Assembly: GCA_019237115.1 (NCBI GenBank) | Contig: JAFAHS010000043.1 | Span: 1-64,000, forward strand | From: Deltaproteobacteria bacterium | GTDB lineage: Bacteria; Desulfobacterota; Binatia; Binatales; Binataceae | DNA length: 64,000 nucleotides | Direction of reading: 5' to 3' | Part shown: one piece after another, positions 54,172 to 63,136 of the stretch | How the letters are laid out: every line of letters begins with the position of its first letter | Position numbering within the stretch: position 1 is the stretch's first letter | The notes under the pieces: generated by a model | What the model was told of the DNA's origin: nothing | Databases searched by the model: none | The model's input: only the letters and a program-made list of their open reading frames with translations | Made by a program: the position numbers and the translations under genes

Positions 54172-57100
54172 TCAGTGGGCCTCAAATGGTGGAGCTTCCA
54201 GTCGCTCACCCTCATCACTCAGACCAAGTTGCTTGTGAAAAACATAGACCAGAGTTGGATGAAATACCCGGGTGAACAGCGCGATCGAAATCGCACCTCC
54301 AATGACTACGATTGCCAATGGTCGTTGGGCCTGCGCGCCTATTCGAGTTGACATTGCCGCCGGCAACAGGCCTAGCCCGTCGACCAAGGCCGTCATCATC
54401 AGTGCCCGGAATCGCCGATCGGCACCCATCACGATCGAATCAAGCACGGTGTAGCCCTCATTCCAGAGCTGATGGATATAAAAGTTCAACAGAATACCGT
54501 CCATGATTGCGATAGCAAAAATTGAAATAAAGCCTACCGCCGCCGAAATACTGAATGGCGTACCAGTTATGACCAGCGCCAATACCCCACCCAAACACGC
54601 CAAGGGGACCTGTGCCATCAGGATCGCCGTATTGACGACGGATAATGTTGCCGCGTAGAGGACGCCCATAATCAACAGCAGCGCCAGGGGAATGACTATT
54701 GCAAAGCGCCGATTGGCTTTCTGAAGTTCGTTGTACTCGCCCTGCCAATCGAGGCGAACGCCTTCCGGCAACTTGATTTGTTTGGCCACCGCACGTTTGG
54801 CGTCCACCACAGTGGACTCCATGTCACGCCCGCGGACATCAAACCGCATCGGCACGTAGCGCTGAAGTCCTTCGCGATAGATGAAGGAGGCGCCTTCAAC
54901 GGTCTTGATGTCCGCGACCTGGTCAAGTTGCACATAACCGCCGCCTGGTTGTGCAATTTTGATCTGCCGGATCGCCTCCAAGCTTGCACGATACTTCGGT
55001 TCCCAACGCACCACCAGGTTGAAGGCCCGCTCACCTTGAAGCACCTGGGTGACCGCCGACCCGCCAATCGCCGCCGTGACCACCCCGTTGACGTCGCCGA
55101 CATTCAATCCGTATCGGGAACAGGCGGCCCGGTTGGGGGTAATCAGCAGGTTGGGTTGCCCCATCGCTCGATATACGGCCATATCGACCATCCCCGGCAC
55201 GCCGCTAACCACCTCCTTGACCGTGTTTGCAATCTGCTCGTCAACGCTCAGGTCAGGACCATAGACCTTGATTGAGTTGACTCCTTTAACCCCCGATAGA
55301 GCTTCTTCGACGTTATCCTCTATGTTTTGGGAAAAACCGAAGCTCACACCCGGAAAACGCGCGTTCAGTTTATCGGCCATCTGCGCGACGAGTATGTCTT
55401 TGGTCAGGCCGCGCCGCCATAGACTCTGGTCTTTCAGATCGACGAAGAACTCAAGGTTGAAAAATCCAGTCGTATCTGATCCGTCGTCAGGCCGGCCGGC
55501 TTGAGAGATTACTTGGTTTACTTCCGGAAACGACAGGAATACCCGGCGCGCGCTTGCCATAACCTCATTGGCATTGGTTAACGAGCTGGTCAGCGGAAGC
55601 GTCGCACGGGCCCAGATATTTCCCTCCTCGAGCTTGGGCAGGAACTCACCTCCCAGGTAAGGAAAGAACGACAGTCCCGCGATCATAACCCCACCGATTC
55701 CGACGAGTGTCAAACGCGGGTAGTGCAAGATCCTGACGAATAGATTGTGATAGAAGCGGTGGAACGATCTCCACACGATATTGTTGGTTTCCTTCATACC
55801 CCTGCGGAGTAGGAAAGAGCTCAGCACCGGAGTGAGCGTCACCGCCAGCAGAATTGCGCTGGTCAGCGCAAATGCATAGGTGTGCGACATCGGAGAGAAG
55901 ATCACACCCTCGACACCTTTCATCGTGAATAGCGGCAAGAATGCAATGATGAAGATCAACGTCGAATAGAACATTGGACCGCCCACCTCGACGGAGGCAC
56001 GGCGAATCAGACGCACCGTGTCTTCGGTTTCCGAAGGGTCGGTGGTCAGGTGACGGTAAATGTTCTCGATAACTATGATGGTCGAGTCGATGATTATCCC
56101 AAAGTCTACTGCACCAAGCGAAAGAAGATTGGCTGGCGTTCCGGTGAGATATAGCAGTATGAACGCTCCAAACATCGACAACGGTATGTTGATCGCCGCG
56201 ATGATGGCGGTTCGCAGGTTGCCAAGAAAGAACAACAGGACCAAGAAAACCAGCACCATTCCCAAAGCGAGATTTTCGAATACCGTGTGCAGGGTGGTGT
56301 AGACCAATTCCCGCCGATCGTAGTACGGGACCGCCTTGTATCCTCTGGGAAGCATGCCAGAGTTGTTGAGCTGCTGGTTCTTGGCTTCAACGCCGTCGAG
56401 GGCTTCGAGGGTATTGCCATACTTGCGCATCAGCACGATTCCCTGGACGATCTCGTTGTTGTCGTTCATGCCCACAATTCCCAGGCGCGGGGCGTGGCCG
56501 ATCGACACATCCGCCACCTCGGTGACCCGAACTGGCGTGGCGTTGTTGGTGTTGAGGGTAATGTTACGTATATCGTCCAGACTGTGGATGAATCCCACGC
56601 CCCGGACATCCAGGGATTGCTCGCCGACGTCCAGGTAGTTGCCGCCGACATTGATGTTCGCGTTCGCGATTGCGGCGGTCAGGGTAGGCAGCGACATTCC
56701 GTAGTGAGTTAGCTTGTCCGGGTCGACCTCCACATGATATTCTTTCGTCAGTCCGCCAAATCCCGCCACGTCCTCTATGTATGGAACAGTCTTGAATTGC
56801 TTTTCCAGTATCCAGTCCTGGACCTCCTTCTCGCTCAGCAAATCATGGTTGGGGCTCACCACTCGGTAGCGGTATATCTCGCCGATCGGATTATCCGGGT
56901 TCAGCCCAGGGGTGATGCCGGGCGGCAGAGGAAGAGTAATCAGTGAGAGTCGGTTGAGGACATCGGTGCGATCCTGGAAGTAGTCGCTGTCCCAGCTAAA
57001 GAACAACTTAACATCCGATAAACCGAACAGCGAAATAGTTCGGATTGACTCAAGGTTGCGCATTCCCGCCAGGCCCCACTCGAGCGGAATTGTGGCGAGC

Positions 57101-57288
57101 TTTTCTACTTCCTCCGCGCTATATCCAAAAGGCTGGGTGGTAAGCTCTATGTCCGGCTGTACCGGATCCGGGTAAGCCTCAATATCCAGTTCATGGAATG
57201 CATAAAGGCCGGCAATTACCAGGAGCAGCGCCAGTCCGATCACGATGGGGCGTTCGTCGAGCGCCCAGTCCATTAGAAGCTTGATCAT
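54172..57288 (-). CDS. Heavy-metal efflux RND pump (CusA/CzcA family)
   Basis: 1038-residue inner-membrane proton-driven antiporter. The membrane Asp motif in LGAVDFGIIIDSTIIVIENI is the HME-RND signature (proton relay). Also seen are YPDPVQPDIELTTQPFGYSA, GEIYRYRVVSP and PLPPGITPG near the N-terminus, and ALMMTALVDGLGLLPAAMST near the C-terminus. Substrate (Cu/Ag or Zn/Co/Cd/Ni) cannot be fixed from motifs here. It is the last gene of the tolC-adaptor-adaptor-pump operon, 19 bases after the adaptor gene. Confidence 0.93.
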   Translation of the reverse strand: MIKLLMDWALDERPIVIGLALLLVIAGLYAFHELDIEAYPDPVQPDIELTTQPFGYSAEEVEKLATIPLEWGLAGMRNLESIRTISLFGLSDVKLFFSWDSDYFQDRTDVLNRLSLITLPLPPGITPGLNPDNPIGEIYRYRVVSPNHDLLSEKEVQDWILEKQFKTVPYIEDVAGFGGLTKEYHVEVDPDKLTHYGMSLPTLTAAIANANINVGGNYLDVGEQSLDVRGVGFIHSLDDIRNITLNTNNATPVRVTEVADVSIGHAPRLGIVGMNDNNEIVQGIVLMRKYGNTLEALDGVEAKNQQLNNSGMLPRGYKAVPYYDRRELVYTTLHTVFENLALGMVLVFLVLLFFLGNLRTAIIAAINIPLSMFGAFILLYLTGTPANLLSLGAVDFGIIIDSTIIVIENIYRHLTTDPSETEDTVRLIRRASVEVGGPMFYSTLIFIIAFLPLFTMKGVEGVIFSPMSHTYAFALTSAILLAVTLTPVLSSFLLRRGMKETNNIVWRSFHRFYHNLFVRILHYPRLTLVGIGGVMIAGLSFFPYLGGEFLPKLEEGNIWARATLPLTSSLTNANEVMASARRVFLSFPEVNQVISQAGRPDDGSDTTGFFNLEFFVDLKDQSLWRRGLTKDILVAQMADKLNARFPGVSFGFSQNIEDNVEEALSGVKGVNSIKVYGPDLSVDEQIANTVKEVVSGVPGMVDMAVYRAMGQPNLLITPNRAACSRYGLNVGDVNGVVTAAIGGSAVTQVLQGERAFNLVVRWEPKYRASLEAIRQIKIAQPGGGYVQLDQVADIKTVEGASFIYREGLQRYVPMRFDVRGRDMESTVVDAKRAVAKQIKLPEGVRLDWQGEYNELQKANRRFAIVIPLALLLIMGVLYAATLSVVNTAILMAQVPLACLGGVLALVITGTPFSISAAVGFISIFAIAIMDGILLNFYIHQLWNEGYTVLDSIVMGADRRFRALMMTALVDGLGLLPAAMSTRIGAQAQRPLAIVVIGGAISIALFTRVFHPTLVYVFHKQLGLSDEGERLEAPPFEAH

Positions 57289-57307
57289 TTCGCTTGTCTC
57301 CCAGCCT

Positions 57308-58450
57308 TCAGGAGCTCATTCCGTGTGCCGCACGCCAGAGGGCATTTAGCAGAAGCGACTTACGAACTATCACACGCTCGCCAGGGCTGAGTCCGGACAC
57401 CACGCGCGCATAGCCTTGATCGTTCCACGTCGCAATTTCGACCGGGCGCCGCTCGACCGTGTTCGCGCCGGTTTGCACGAAGGCGTAGTAAACGTTGCCG
57501 TCGAAAACCAGTGCGGTCTGGGGTACAACCAGAGCCGTACCGGGGCGAGTCACGATCCGCACTCGCGCCATCATCTGCGGTTTGAGTTTCTGCCCCGGGT
57601 TTTGGATCTGACAAAGAACCTGTAGCGTGTGGACGTTGGGATCGAGATTGGGGCTGATTCGGTTGACCACGCCCCTGAAGGTGATGTCTGGGTAAGCCAG
57701 GGTGACCGCTTCTAACTGCTGGCCGGTATGAACCCGTGCAAGGTCATCCTCATAAATATTGACAGTAATCCATACTCGCTCCAGGGTTGCCAGTGAGAAC
57801 AGTTGGTCTCCCGGATTAACCAGTGCACCGCGCAAGGCAAGTTTGCTCACCACAATTCCGCTAATCGGCGCACGCATCCAGCGCGAAGGCTCGGGTTGCT
57901 TGATGGCCGCGACGTCGGCGGGCGACAGACCAAGTAGCTCAAGTTTTTTGATCGCCGCGCTCTTCAGGTCGGCGGTCATAGCATAGGTACCGGCAGGTAT
58001 CCCCGGTCCTGCTGCGGGACGCACGTTGCCGGAGGAGGCTTCGAGATATTCGGCCTCCGCGGTCATGAAATCGGGACTGTAGAGCGAGAGAATATTCTCG
58101 CCGGCACGCACCGTATCCCATTGCGAGACTCGGATGTCTTCGAGGCGGCCCGTAACTCGCGAGATTATGGTTGAGACCAGACGATCGTCGAAATTCACCT
58201 GGCCAACCGCCTCGAGTACTCCCGGCAGGGGAACAACCTCGGCGCTGCCCACGGACAGACCTTCGATTTGAGAGAGATCGACCGCCATCCACTCCGCGCC
58301 GCCGCTCTGGTGAAGCAATTGCAGACCGGTAGTTGGAGTGTCCGAGGCAGACCGGCTCATCTTGGGACTGTCACATCCAAGGAACATCAAGAGGAGCGCG
58401 GGCGCGAGCAGGCTAAGCCCTGATATTCTCAATCGGGTTGTCATTCTCAT
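57308..58450 (-). CDS. RND efflux periplasmic adaptor, copy 1 (lipoprotein)
   Basis: About 380 residues from the ATG at 58450 (58444 also possible). Signal peptide with lipobox LLLMFLGCDSPK, so it is anchored as a lipoprotein. CusB/CzcB-type membrane-fusion protein: barrel-sandwich halves PGVLEAVGQVNFDDRLVSTI and APISGIVVSKLALRGALVNP, beta-barrel VWITVNIYEDDLARVHTGQQ. Directly upstream of the pump gene. Similar throughout to the next adaptor (58531-59733). Confidence 0.9.
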   Translation of the reverse strand: MRMTTRLRISGLSLLAPALLLMFLGCDSPKMSRSASDTPTTGLQLLHQSGGAEWMAVDLSQIEGLSVGSAEVVPLPGVLEAVGQVNFDDRLVSTIISRVTGRLEDIRVSQWDTVRAGENILSLYSPDFMTAEAEYLEASSGNVRPAAGPGIPAGTYAMTADLKSAAIKKLELLGLSPADVAAIKQPEPSRWMRAPISGIVVSKLALRGALVNPGDQLFSLATLERVWITVNIYEDDLARVHTGQQLEAVTLAYPDITFRGVVNRISPNLDPNVHTLQVLCQIQNPGQKLKPQMMARVRIVTRPGTALVVPQTALVFDGNVYYAFVQTGANTVERRPVEIATWNDQGYARVVSGLSPGERVIVRKSLLLNALWRAAHGMSS

Positions 58451-58530
58451 ATCGGGTGTGTCTGACCGGAGCTCACGCAAAAAACCCGTCCTCCGCGTGT
58501 TGACAAGCTGTGCGCACGCTAAATCTCTCA

Positions 58531-59733
58531 TCAGGTCTTGCTGCGAGCGGCATGCCACAAGGAGTTGAATTTGAGGGACTCCGTCAGAAATCGATCGCCT
58601 GGTTGGATGCCGTTTACCACGCGGGCGAATCCGGGCTCTTTCCAATCGCCGATCGCGACTCTCCGCCGCTCGATCGCATCCGGACCGGCCACAATGAACG
58701 CGAAATAGGCGTTGTTATCGAAGACCAACGCTTTCTGCGGGATCACGAGCGCCAGCCCAGGGGGGGTTATCAGCCGCACCCGCGCAAGCATTTGCGGCCT
58801 GAGCAGGGAGCGGGGATTGTCGACCTGACAGCGCAATTGCATGGTGTGGATGTTGGGATCCAGGGCGGGGCTGATCCTCTGAACGGTGCCCTTGAAAATC
58901 TCTCCCGGATAAGGAGCGGTAACCGCCTCCAGATTCTGTCCGATCCGCACGCGAGACATGTCGCTTTGGTAAATGTCTGCGGTGATCCAGACCCGCTGCA
59001 GGGTGGCTAAAGAGAACAGCTGGTCGCCCGGATTGACCTGCTGGCCGCGCATGGCGTTGTTGCTCACGATAATTCCGCTGATCGGCGCACGCATCGCGAC
59101 CGACGTGCTGGGTACGCGGATCGCCGCGATATCCGCGGGCGAAAAGCCCAGCAGCTCGAGCTTGCGAATGGCGGCCGCCCTTAGGCTCGTCGAAATGTCG
59201 ACGCCGTGTACCGGCATGCCATATGAGGTTTCCGCGGGTGTGCTGCGGCCGTTGCTCCGGCCCGAGGTTGCTTGCAGGTACTCTTCCTCCGCGGTCATGA
59301 AGTCAGGGCTAAACAGCACCATCACCACCCGACCGCGCTCGACCATCTCCCATTGCGAGGTCCGCATTTCCTCGATCCGCCCCGCGACCCGCGAGCTGAT
59401 GGTCGAGACCAGACGGTCGTCGAACGTCACCAGCCCCGTGGCTTCCAAAACCCCCGGCAGGGGCACCTCTCTTACCGTGCCGATCGACCCTTCCTGGCTT
59501 TGAAGATGGGGGATCATCATCAACTGGCGGCCGTCCGCCGCATGAACCACGGTGGCTTTTTCAGAGGGCCTGATGTAGTAACCGCTCGCTATTTCAGCCG
59601 ACACGGAATCGGGGTCGGCACGACTCGGCGTCCATCTTTCGCAACCGCCAAGCATGCTCAGGACTAACCAGGCACTGGTTAGACTCAAGAGCCCCATGAG
59701 ATGTGCGCGCTTCGTTGCGGTAGCGTTGTTCAT
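58531..59733 (-). CDS. RND efflux periplasmic adaptor, copy 2 (lipoprotein)
   Basis: 400-residue paralogue of the adaptor above. Signal peptide with lipobox VLSMLGGCERW. Matching blocks are PGVLEATGLVTFDDRLVSTI, SRVAGRIEEMRTSQWEMVER, APISGIIVSNNAMRGQQVNP and ITADIYQSDMSRVRIGQNLE. Overlaps the tolC stop by four bases (ATGA), so coupled. Two adaptors for one pump suggest a mixed adaptor ring, or adaptors that serve different pumps or states. Confidence 0.9.
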   Translation of the reverse strand: MNNATATKRAHLMGLLSLTSAWLVLSMLGGCERWTPSRADPDSVSAEIASGYYIRPSEKATVVHAADGRQLMMIPHLQSQEGSIGTVREVPLPGVLEATGLVTFDDRLVSTISSRVAGRIEEMRTSQWEMVERGRVVMVLFSPDFMTAEEEYLQATSGRSNGRSTPAETSYGMPVHGVDISTSLRAAAIRKLELLGFSPADIAAIRVPSTSVAMRAPISGIIVSNNAMRGQQVNPGDQLFSLATLQRVWITADIYQSDMSRVRIGQNLEAVTAPYPGEIFKGTVQRISPALDPNIHTMQLRCQVDNPRSLLRPQMLARVRLITPPGLALVIPQKALVFDNNAYFAFIVAGPDAIERRRVAIGDWKEPGFARVVNGIQPGDRFLTESLKFNSLWHAARSKT

Positions 59734-61118
59734 CTGGGTATCGAAACCCCCATCGCTTGCTCCAGCGCCACTTGTCCGGCGAAGTACTGATTGGCGTTCT
59801 GAAGGTAAGTGAGGCGCGACGCGTAGGTGTTCTGTAGCGCCGAGGACAAAGTCAGGAAGTCGACTTTGCCCGTCTGATAAGCGATCAATGCCACTCTGAA
59901 TTGCTTGTCGGCCAGGGGGATCAGCGCCCCGTTATATTCTTGTGCCGACTCGTACGCGAATTGTGCGGAGTTGTACAATTGCGTAACCGTTGCCTCGGTT
60001 TGGCTAAGGACCGAGTTGAGACTGTACCTGGCGGCCTGCAACGTGTGTTGCGCCGCGAACACGTCCTCGCGCTGGTGGTACCAGAAGAACACCGGAACGT
60101 TGAATCCGATGCCGAAACTGTAGACTTGGGTCACGCCGGGAAGCGGTTCCGCGCCCTCTTGCAAGATATGGTCGAATTCTCCCGACAGCGTGTAGTTGGG
60201 CAGGTATTCCATGTTCGCCAGTTTCAGCGCGGTGGTTGAGTTTTTCTCGCTGAGCGCGGCTTGGAGTATCTCCTGGCGCGCGTGGGTTGCGGTCTCGACT
60301 GCGGTATCGAGCCGGAGCTCCAGCGGTTTCAACTCGATCCTCCGCTCAAGGTTCAACGGCGACCCTGGTTTCCGGTAGAGCAGTTGATTCAGTCCCGCCA
60401 GGTCGTTCAGGCGGTTGGTCGCGTACTGCCGTTGCTGCAACTGAGCCTGCTCCAGATTGAACTCGGCGCCGATTAGATCGGACTGTTGGGCCTGGCTCGC
60501 CGTGTATTGGATCTGGGTTACGTGAACAACCTGTTTCAGGTTCTTGATATTCTCAGCATTGATTGCAATCAGCCCCTCATCCAGCAGCACCTGGTAATAC
60601 CCGGTCTCGACCCCGGCTCGCAGGTCGCGCAGCGCTGCTTGATAGGTCAAACGCGCGATCTCGGCGGTCAGCTTTGCTTGATCCGCCTGGAGGAACGCTA
60701 CTCCTGGAAACTGGAAATTCTCGGTCAGGTTGAAGTTGCGCGACGCGGCGTTGAAGTGCGCGCTGCTCTCTACGTTGGTGAAGGTATATACCGGGTCGGC
60801 AGGGACGTAATTTTGCAGGATCTGATGTTGCGCAGCGTTCCACTGTTCCCGTGTGGCTCTGACCTGAGGATTCACTTCCATGGCAATCCTTATCAATTGA
60901 TCCGCGGTCAATGGCTCCTCGTAGGAGTGGCCCGGCGCCTGGGGCGAAGGATTTCCTAGCGGTAACGTCAATTTGGCGTTGCGGGTTTGACCGACAGAAA
61001 ACGCTGTCTGCGTGTTCGACGACATCGGCGTCTGCGTGTCCGCACTGCGCACCAGGCAGCCCATCACCACCGTTATCGCCAACGTCTGAAACAGTATGAT
61101 TCTGGCCCTCGGATACAC
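59730..61118 (-). CDS. TolC-family outer-membrane efflux channel
   Basis: 462-residue outer-membrane factor (CusC/CzcC-like) that forms the exit duct of the efflux system. The signal peptide ends near VRSADTQTP. Two repeats of long helical coils: PQVRATREQWNAAQHQILQN with AEIARLTYQAALRDLRAGVE, and FAAQHTLQAARYSLNSVLSQ with TGKVDFLTLSSALQNTYAS near the end. It is the first gene of the leftward operon and overlaps the second adaptor by four bases. Confidence 0.92.
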   Translation of the reverse strand: MYPRARIILFQTLAITVVMGCLVRSADTQTPMSSNTQTAFSVGQTRNAKLTLPLGNPSPQAPGHSYEEPLTADQLIRIAMEVNPQVRATREQWNAAQHQILQNYVPADPVYTFTNVESSAHFNAASRNFNLTENFQFPGVAFLQADQAKLTAEIARLTYQAALRDLRAGVETGYYQVLLDEGLIAINAENIKNLKQVVHVTQIQYTASQAQQSDLIGAEFNLEQAQLQQRQYATNRLNDLAGLNQLLYRKPGSPLNLERRIELKPLELRLDTAVETATHARQEILQAALSEKNSTTALKLANMEYLPNYTLSGEFDHILQEGAEPLPGVTQVYSFGIGFNVPVFFWYHQREDVFAAQHTLQAARYSLNSVLSQTEATVTQLYNSAQFAYESAQEYNGALIPLADKQFRVALIAYQTGKVDFLTLSSALQNTYASRLTYLQNANQYFAGQVALEQAMGVSIPR

Positions 61119-61416
61119 GAATCCACTCCATGGCGCAGCTGGCGCGGATGCGAACGTCGCTTATGATCCACGTCGCGGATGCGGGATCGCACCATACGCA
61201 ATCGCTACCTCGCGCGCCGTTTTGATTTTTCTCTCAACTCGATCGACCTTTCTTCGGAGCGCCTTTCGAGAACGTAAATCTTAGCCAACCAGGCTGCGCC
61301 GGGTGGAATAACCAATCGTTACGAAAAGATGTTGTTCAGGTTCCTGAATGCCGACCGCCCGATCCCAACAAAAGTTGGTTCGCGGTTCGGTGACATAGGA
61401 ATTGCGAAAGCAACGA

Positions 61417-61968
61417 TTAGCGCCGAGGCGGCGCACGTAACCAAGGGAGCGTCCGCTCAGACAAACTGCGGCACGGCGGCATCGCGTTGCGCGCAGCATG
61501 GCCGAGAAAGATCGGAAGGACTGCCGATGCAGCGGGAGCGACGAAGAGGTAATTCCGCGTGGGCAGTCGCACCGTACCGAACTGAATAGGCAGCACCTGC
61601 GGCACCTGAATACTTTCGCCTAGCGGTACGAGGTCAGTCTGGAGGGGAGTCAGAACAGGAGGCGCACTGCTATTGGTTTCAGCGACCGGCAGCGCTACCA
61701 GCGCTATTGCGAGCAAGATCGAGCATAGTCGCGCAGCGGCAAGTTGGGGCAGACAATACGCTGCGCGCGGGAAAGTGTTCCCCCGCCAAGCGCCGATGCA
61801 GCCAGCTCTTCTCTGCCTGCTGGTGCAGACGCTTTCCCGCAAAAGGCGGAAAAGGCTCTGGCGCAAAAGATACACGTTCTCTACCACCGCGGCCGAACCA
61901 GTGGCCCCGCTTCCCTCGGTTTCTTGCATCGGCATCCGAAGGGATAGTTCCTTATTGGATCCTGGCAA
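61417..61968 (-). CDS. Possible small secreted protein upstream of tolC
   Basis: Weakly supported. A hydrophobic segment (SILLAIALVALPVAETNSSA) and a Pro/Val-rich stretch (LTPLQTDLVPLGESIQVPQV) look like a small exported protein, but the start is unclear and the N-terminal half looks non-coding. If real, it starts within about 61740-61700. No family recognised. Confidence 0.3.
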   Translation of the reverse strand: MPGSNKELSLRMPMQETEGSGATGSAAVVENVYLLRQSLFRLLRESVCTSRQRRAGCIGAWRGNTFPRAAYCLPQLAAARLCSILLAIALVALPVAETNSSAPPVLTPLQTDLVPLGESIQVPQVLPIQFGTVRLPTRNYLFVAPAASAVLPIFLGHAARNAMPPCRSLSERTLPWLRAPPRR

Positions 61969-62256
61969 GGGCTACGTGATTTTACGAGGTATTCAACTGC
62001 AAAGGGAATCAGCAGCCCCGTCTGGAGCTGACACTGAATTTTGCTCCTCTTGGCTCCAGGCCGTCTTCAGTGCGCTTGGGCGAGCTCGCGATTTACAAAC
62101 TTCAAACATCGACAAAGTTCATGCGGGTTTCCGAGCGCCGCAACCTCAAGGGCACCCCGACGGGACAATTTGAAAGGCCTGGCTCCAGAGAGGCAGCGGA
62201 GCTCGAACCCAAAACTCGCTTAAGACGCGGGGGAGGATCTGACTCAGGTGCAAGGG

Positions 62257-62502
62257 CTAGTAAGGCCAGACACCGGAAACCGAGTGTGCCGACGGGACTT
62301 CGCATCGATGGAGCTGAGCCCTGGCGGCCAGAAGGGAATTTATGGCGCCGGTTCGATCGCCCTTTATCAATTCCTCCTTTGCCGCTTTGAGAAGGGCGTC
62401 GTATTGCTCGAGACATTGGCTGGCCCCCAGCTCTTTGGCTCTCCTCACTGCACGGATGTGTACGAGGAGGATCGCTGCGATCGCTGCGATCACCACTCCC
62501 AA
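62257..62502 (-). CDS. Small membrane protein, start uncertain
   Basis: 81 residues with one membrane helix (VVIAAIAAILLVHIRAVRRA) and a helical soluble tail (YDALLKAAKEELIKGDRTGA, INSLLAARAQLHRCEVPS). The reading frame continues upstream in a protein-like manner (QEEELTSPIGKKGRFGLALL) to about 62599 without any ATG, GTG or TTG except the TTG at 62502, so the true start may be missing or disrupted. The region 61119-62634 otherwise shows no clear gene. Confidence 0.4.
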   Translation of the reverse strand: MGVVIAAIAAILLVHIRAVRRAKELGASQCLEQYDALLKAAKEELIKGDRTGAINSLLAARAQLHRCEVPSAHSVSGVWPY

Positions 62503-62634
62503 CAGTGCCAGGCCAAACCGCCCTTTCTTACCTATTGGCGATGTAAGCTCCTCTTCTTGGATCTCCGCACCCGAGCAACCACGCTGCCGAGATACTTATT
62601 GCTGAATATAGCGTCCTAGTCATGCGGCGCAAGG

Positions 62635-63115
62635 CTCAACGCAACCTCAGGAGTCGCTTTCGATTCGCCTCTCGCGTTCCCCAGGCGCCGGAAGACTGAG
62701 CGATACCTTCATCATCAGATTCCTCTCGCGCGCCTGGGTGGGATCCTTGCACTCATCATCACAGGAAGGCCGTTCAGCGTCTCCGCAGGGAGGGTTCATT
62801 CGATTTATTGGGGGGTCGCCGTGACTGACGGCATGCTGCTCAGTTTTCTATGTTCCGCGACCCGTGGGAGCAGGGACATACATTCCTCGAAGGTATCATC
62901 CTGGGATCGGCGTCTTTCGGGCCGTTATCATGACCGCGATAGTGGACGGGATCACACTGCTGCCGGCGGCGCCGTATCAATATTGCCGCCAACACAGAGC
63001 GTCCGCTTGCAATCGTCGTTTTCGGCGGCGGCGCGCTGGTCGTCAAGCCGCTTACCCCGAGTTCTGCAGCCGCAGCTGATTTTTCACCCGTACCGTCGCA
63101 AGCTGCGCCTCTCGC
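62635..63115 (+). pseudogene. Decayed RND pump C-terminal fragment
   Basis: Remnant of a CusA/CzcA-type pump on the plus strand, matching residues about 855-1020 of the intact pump at 54172-57288. Frame pieces in order: VAFDSPLAF; QIPLARLGGILALIITGRPF with FSVSA (from 62716) and VAVTDGMLLSF; FRDPWEQGHTFLEGIILGS; MTAIVDGITLLPAA; NTERPLAIVVFGGGAL; RVLQPQLIFHP. At least four frame changes and a small internal deletion separate them. No function expected. It lies opposite and upstream of the living efflux operon, next to the carboxylase gene. Confidence 0.8.
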
Positions 63116-63136
63116 CGAGATGAGGCCAATCCTTTG

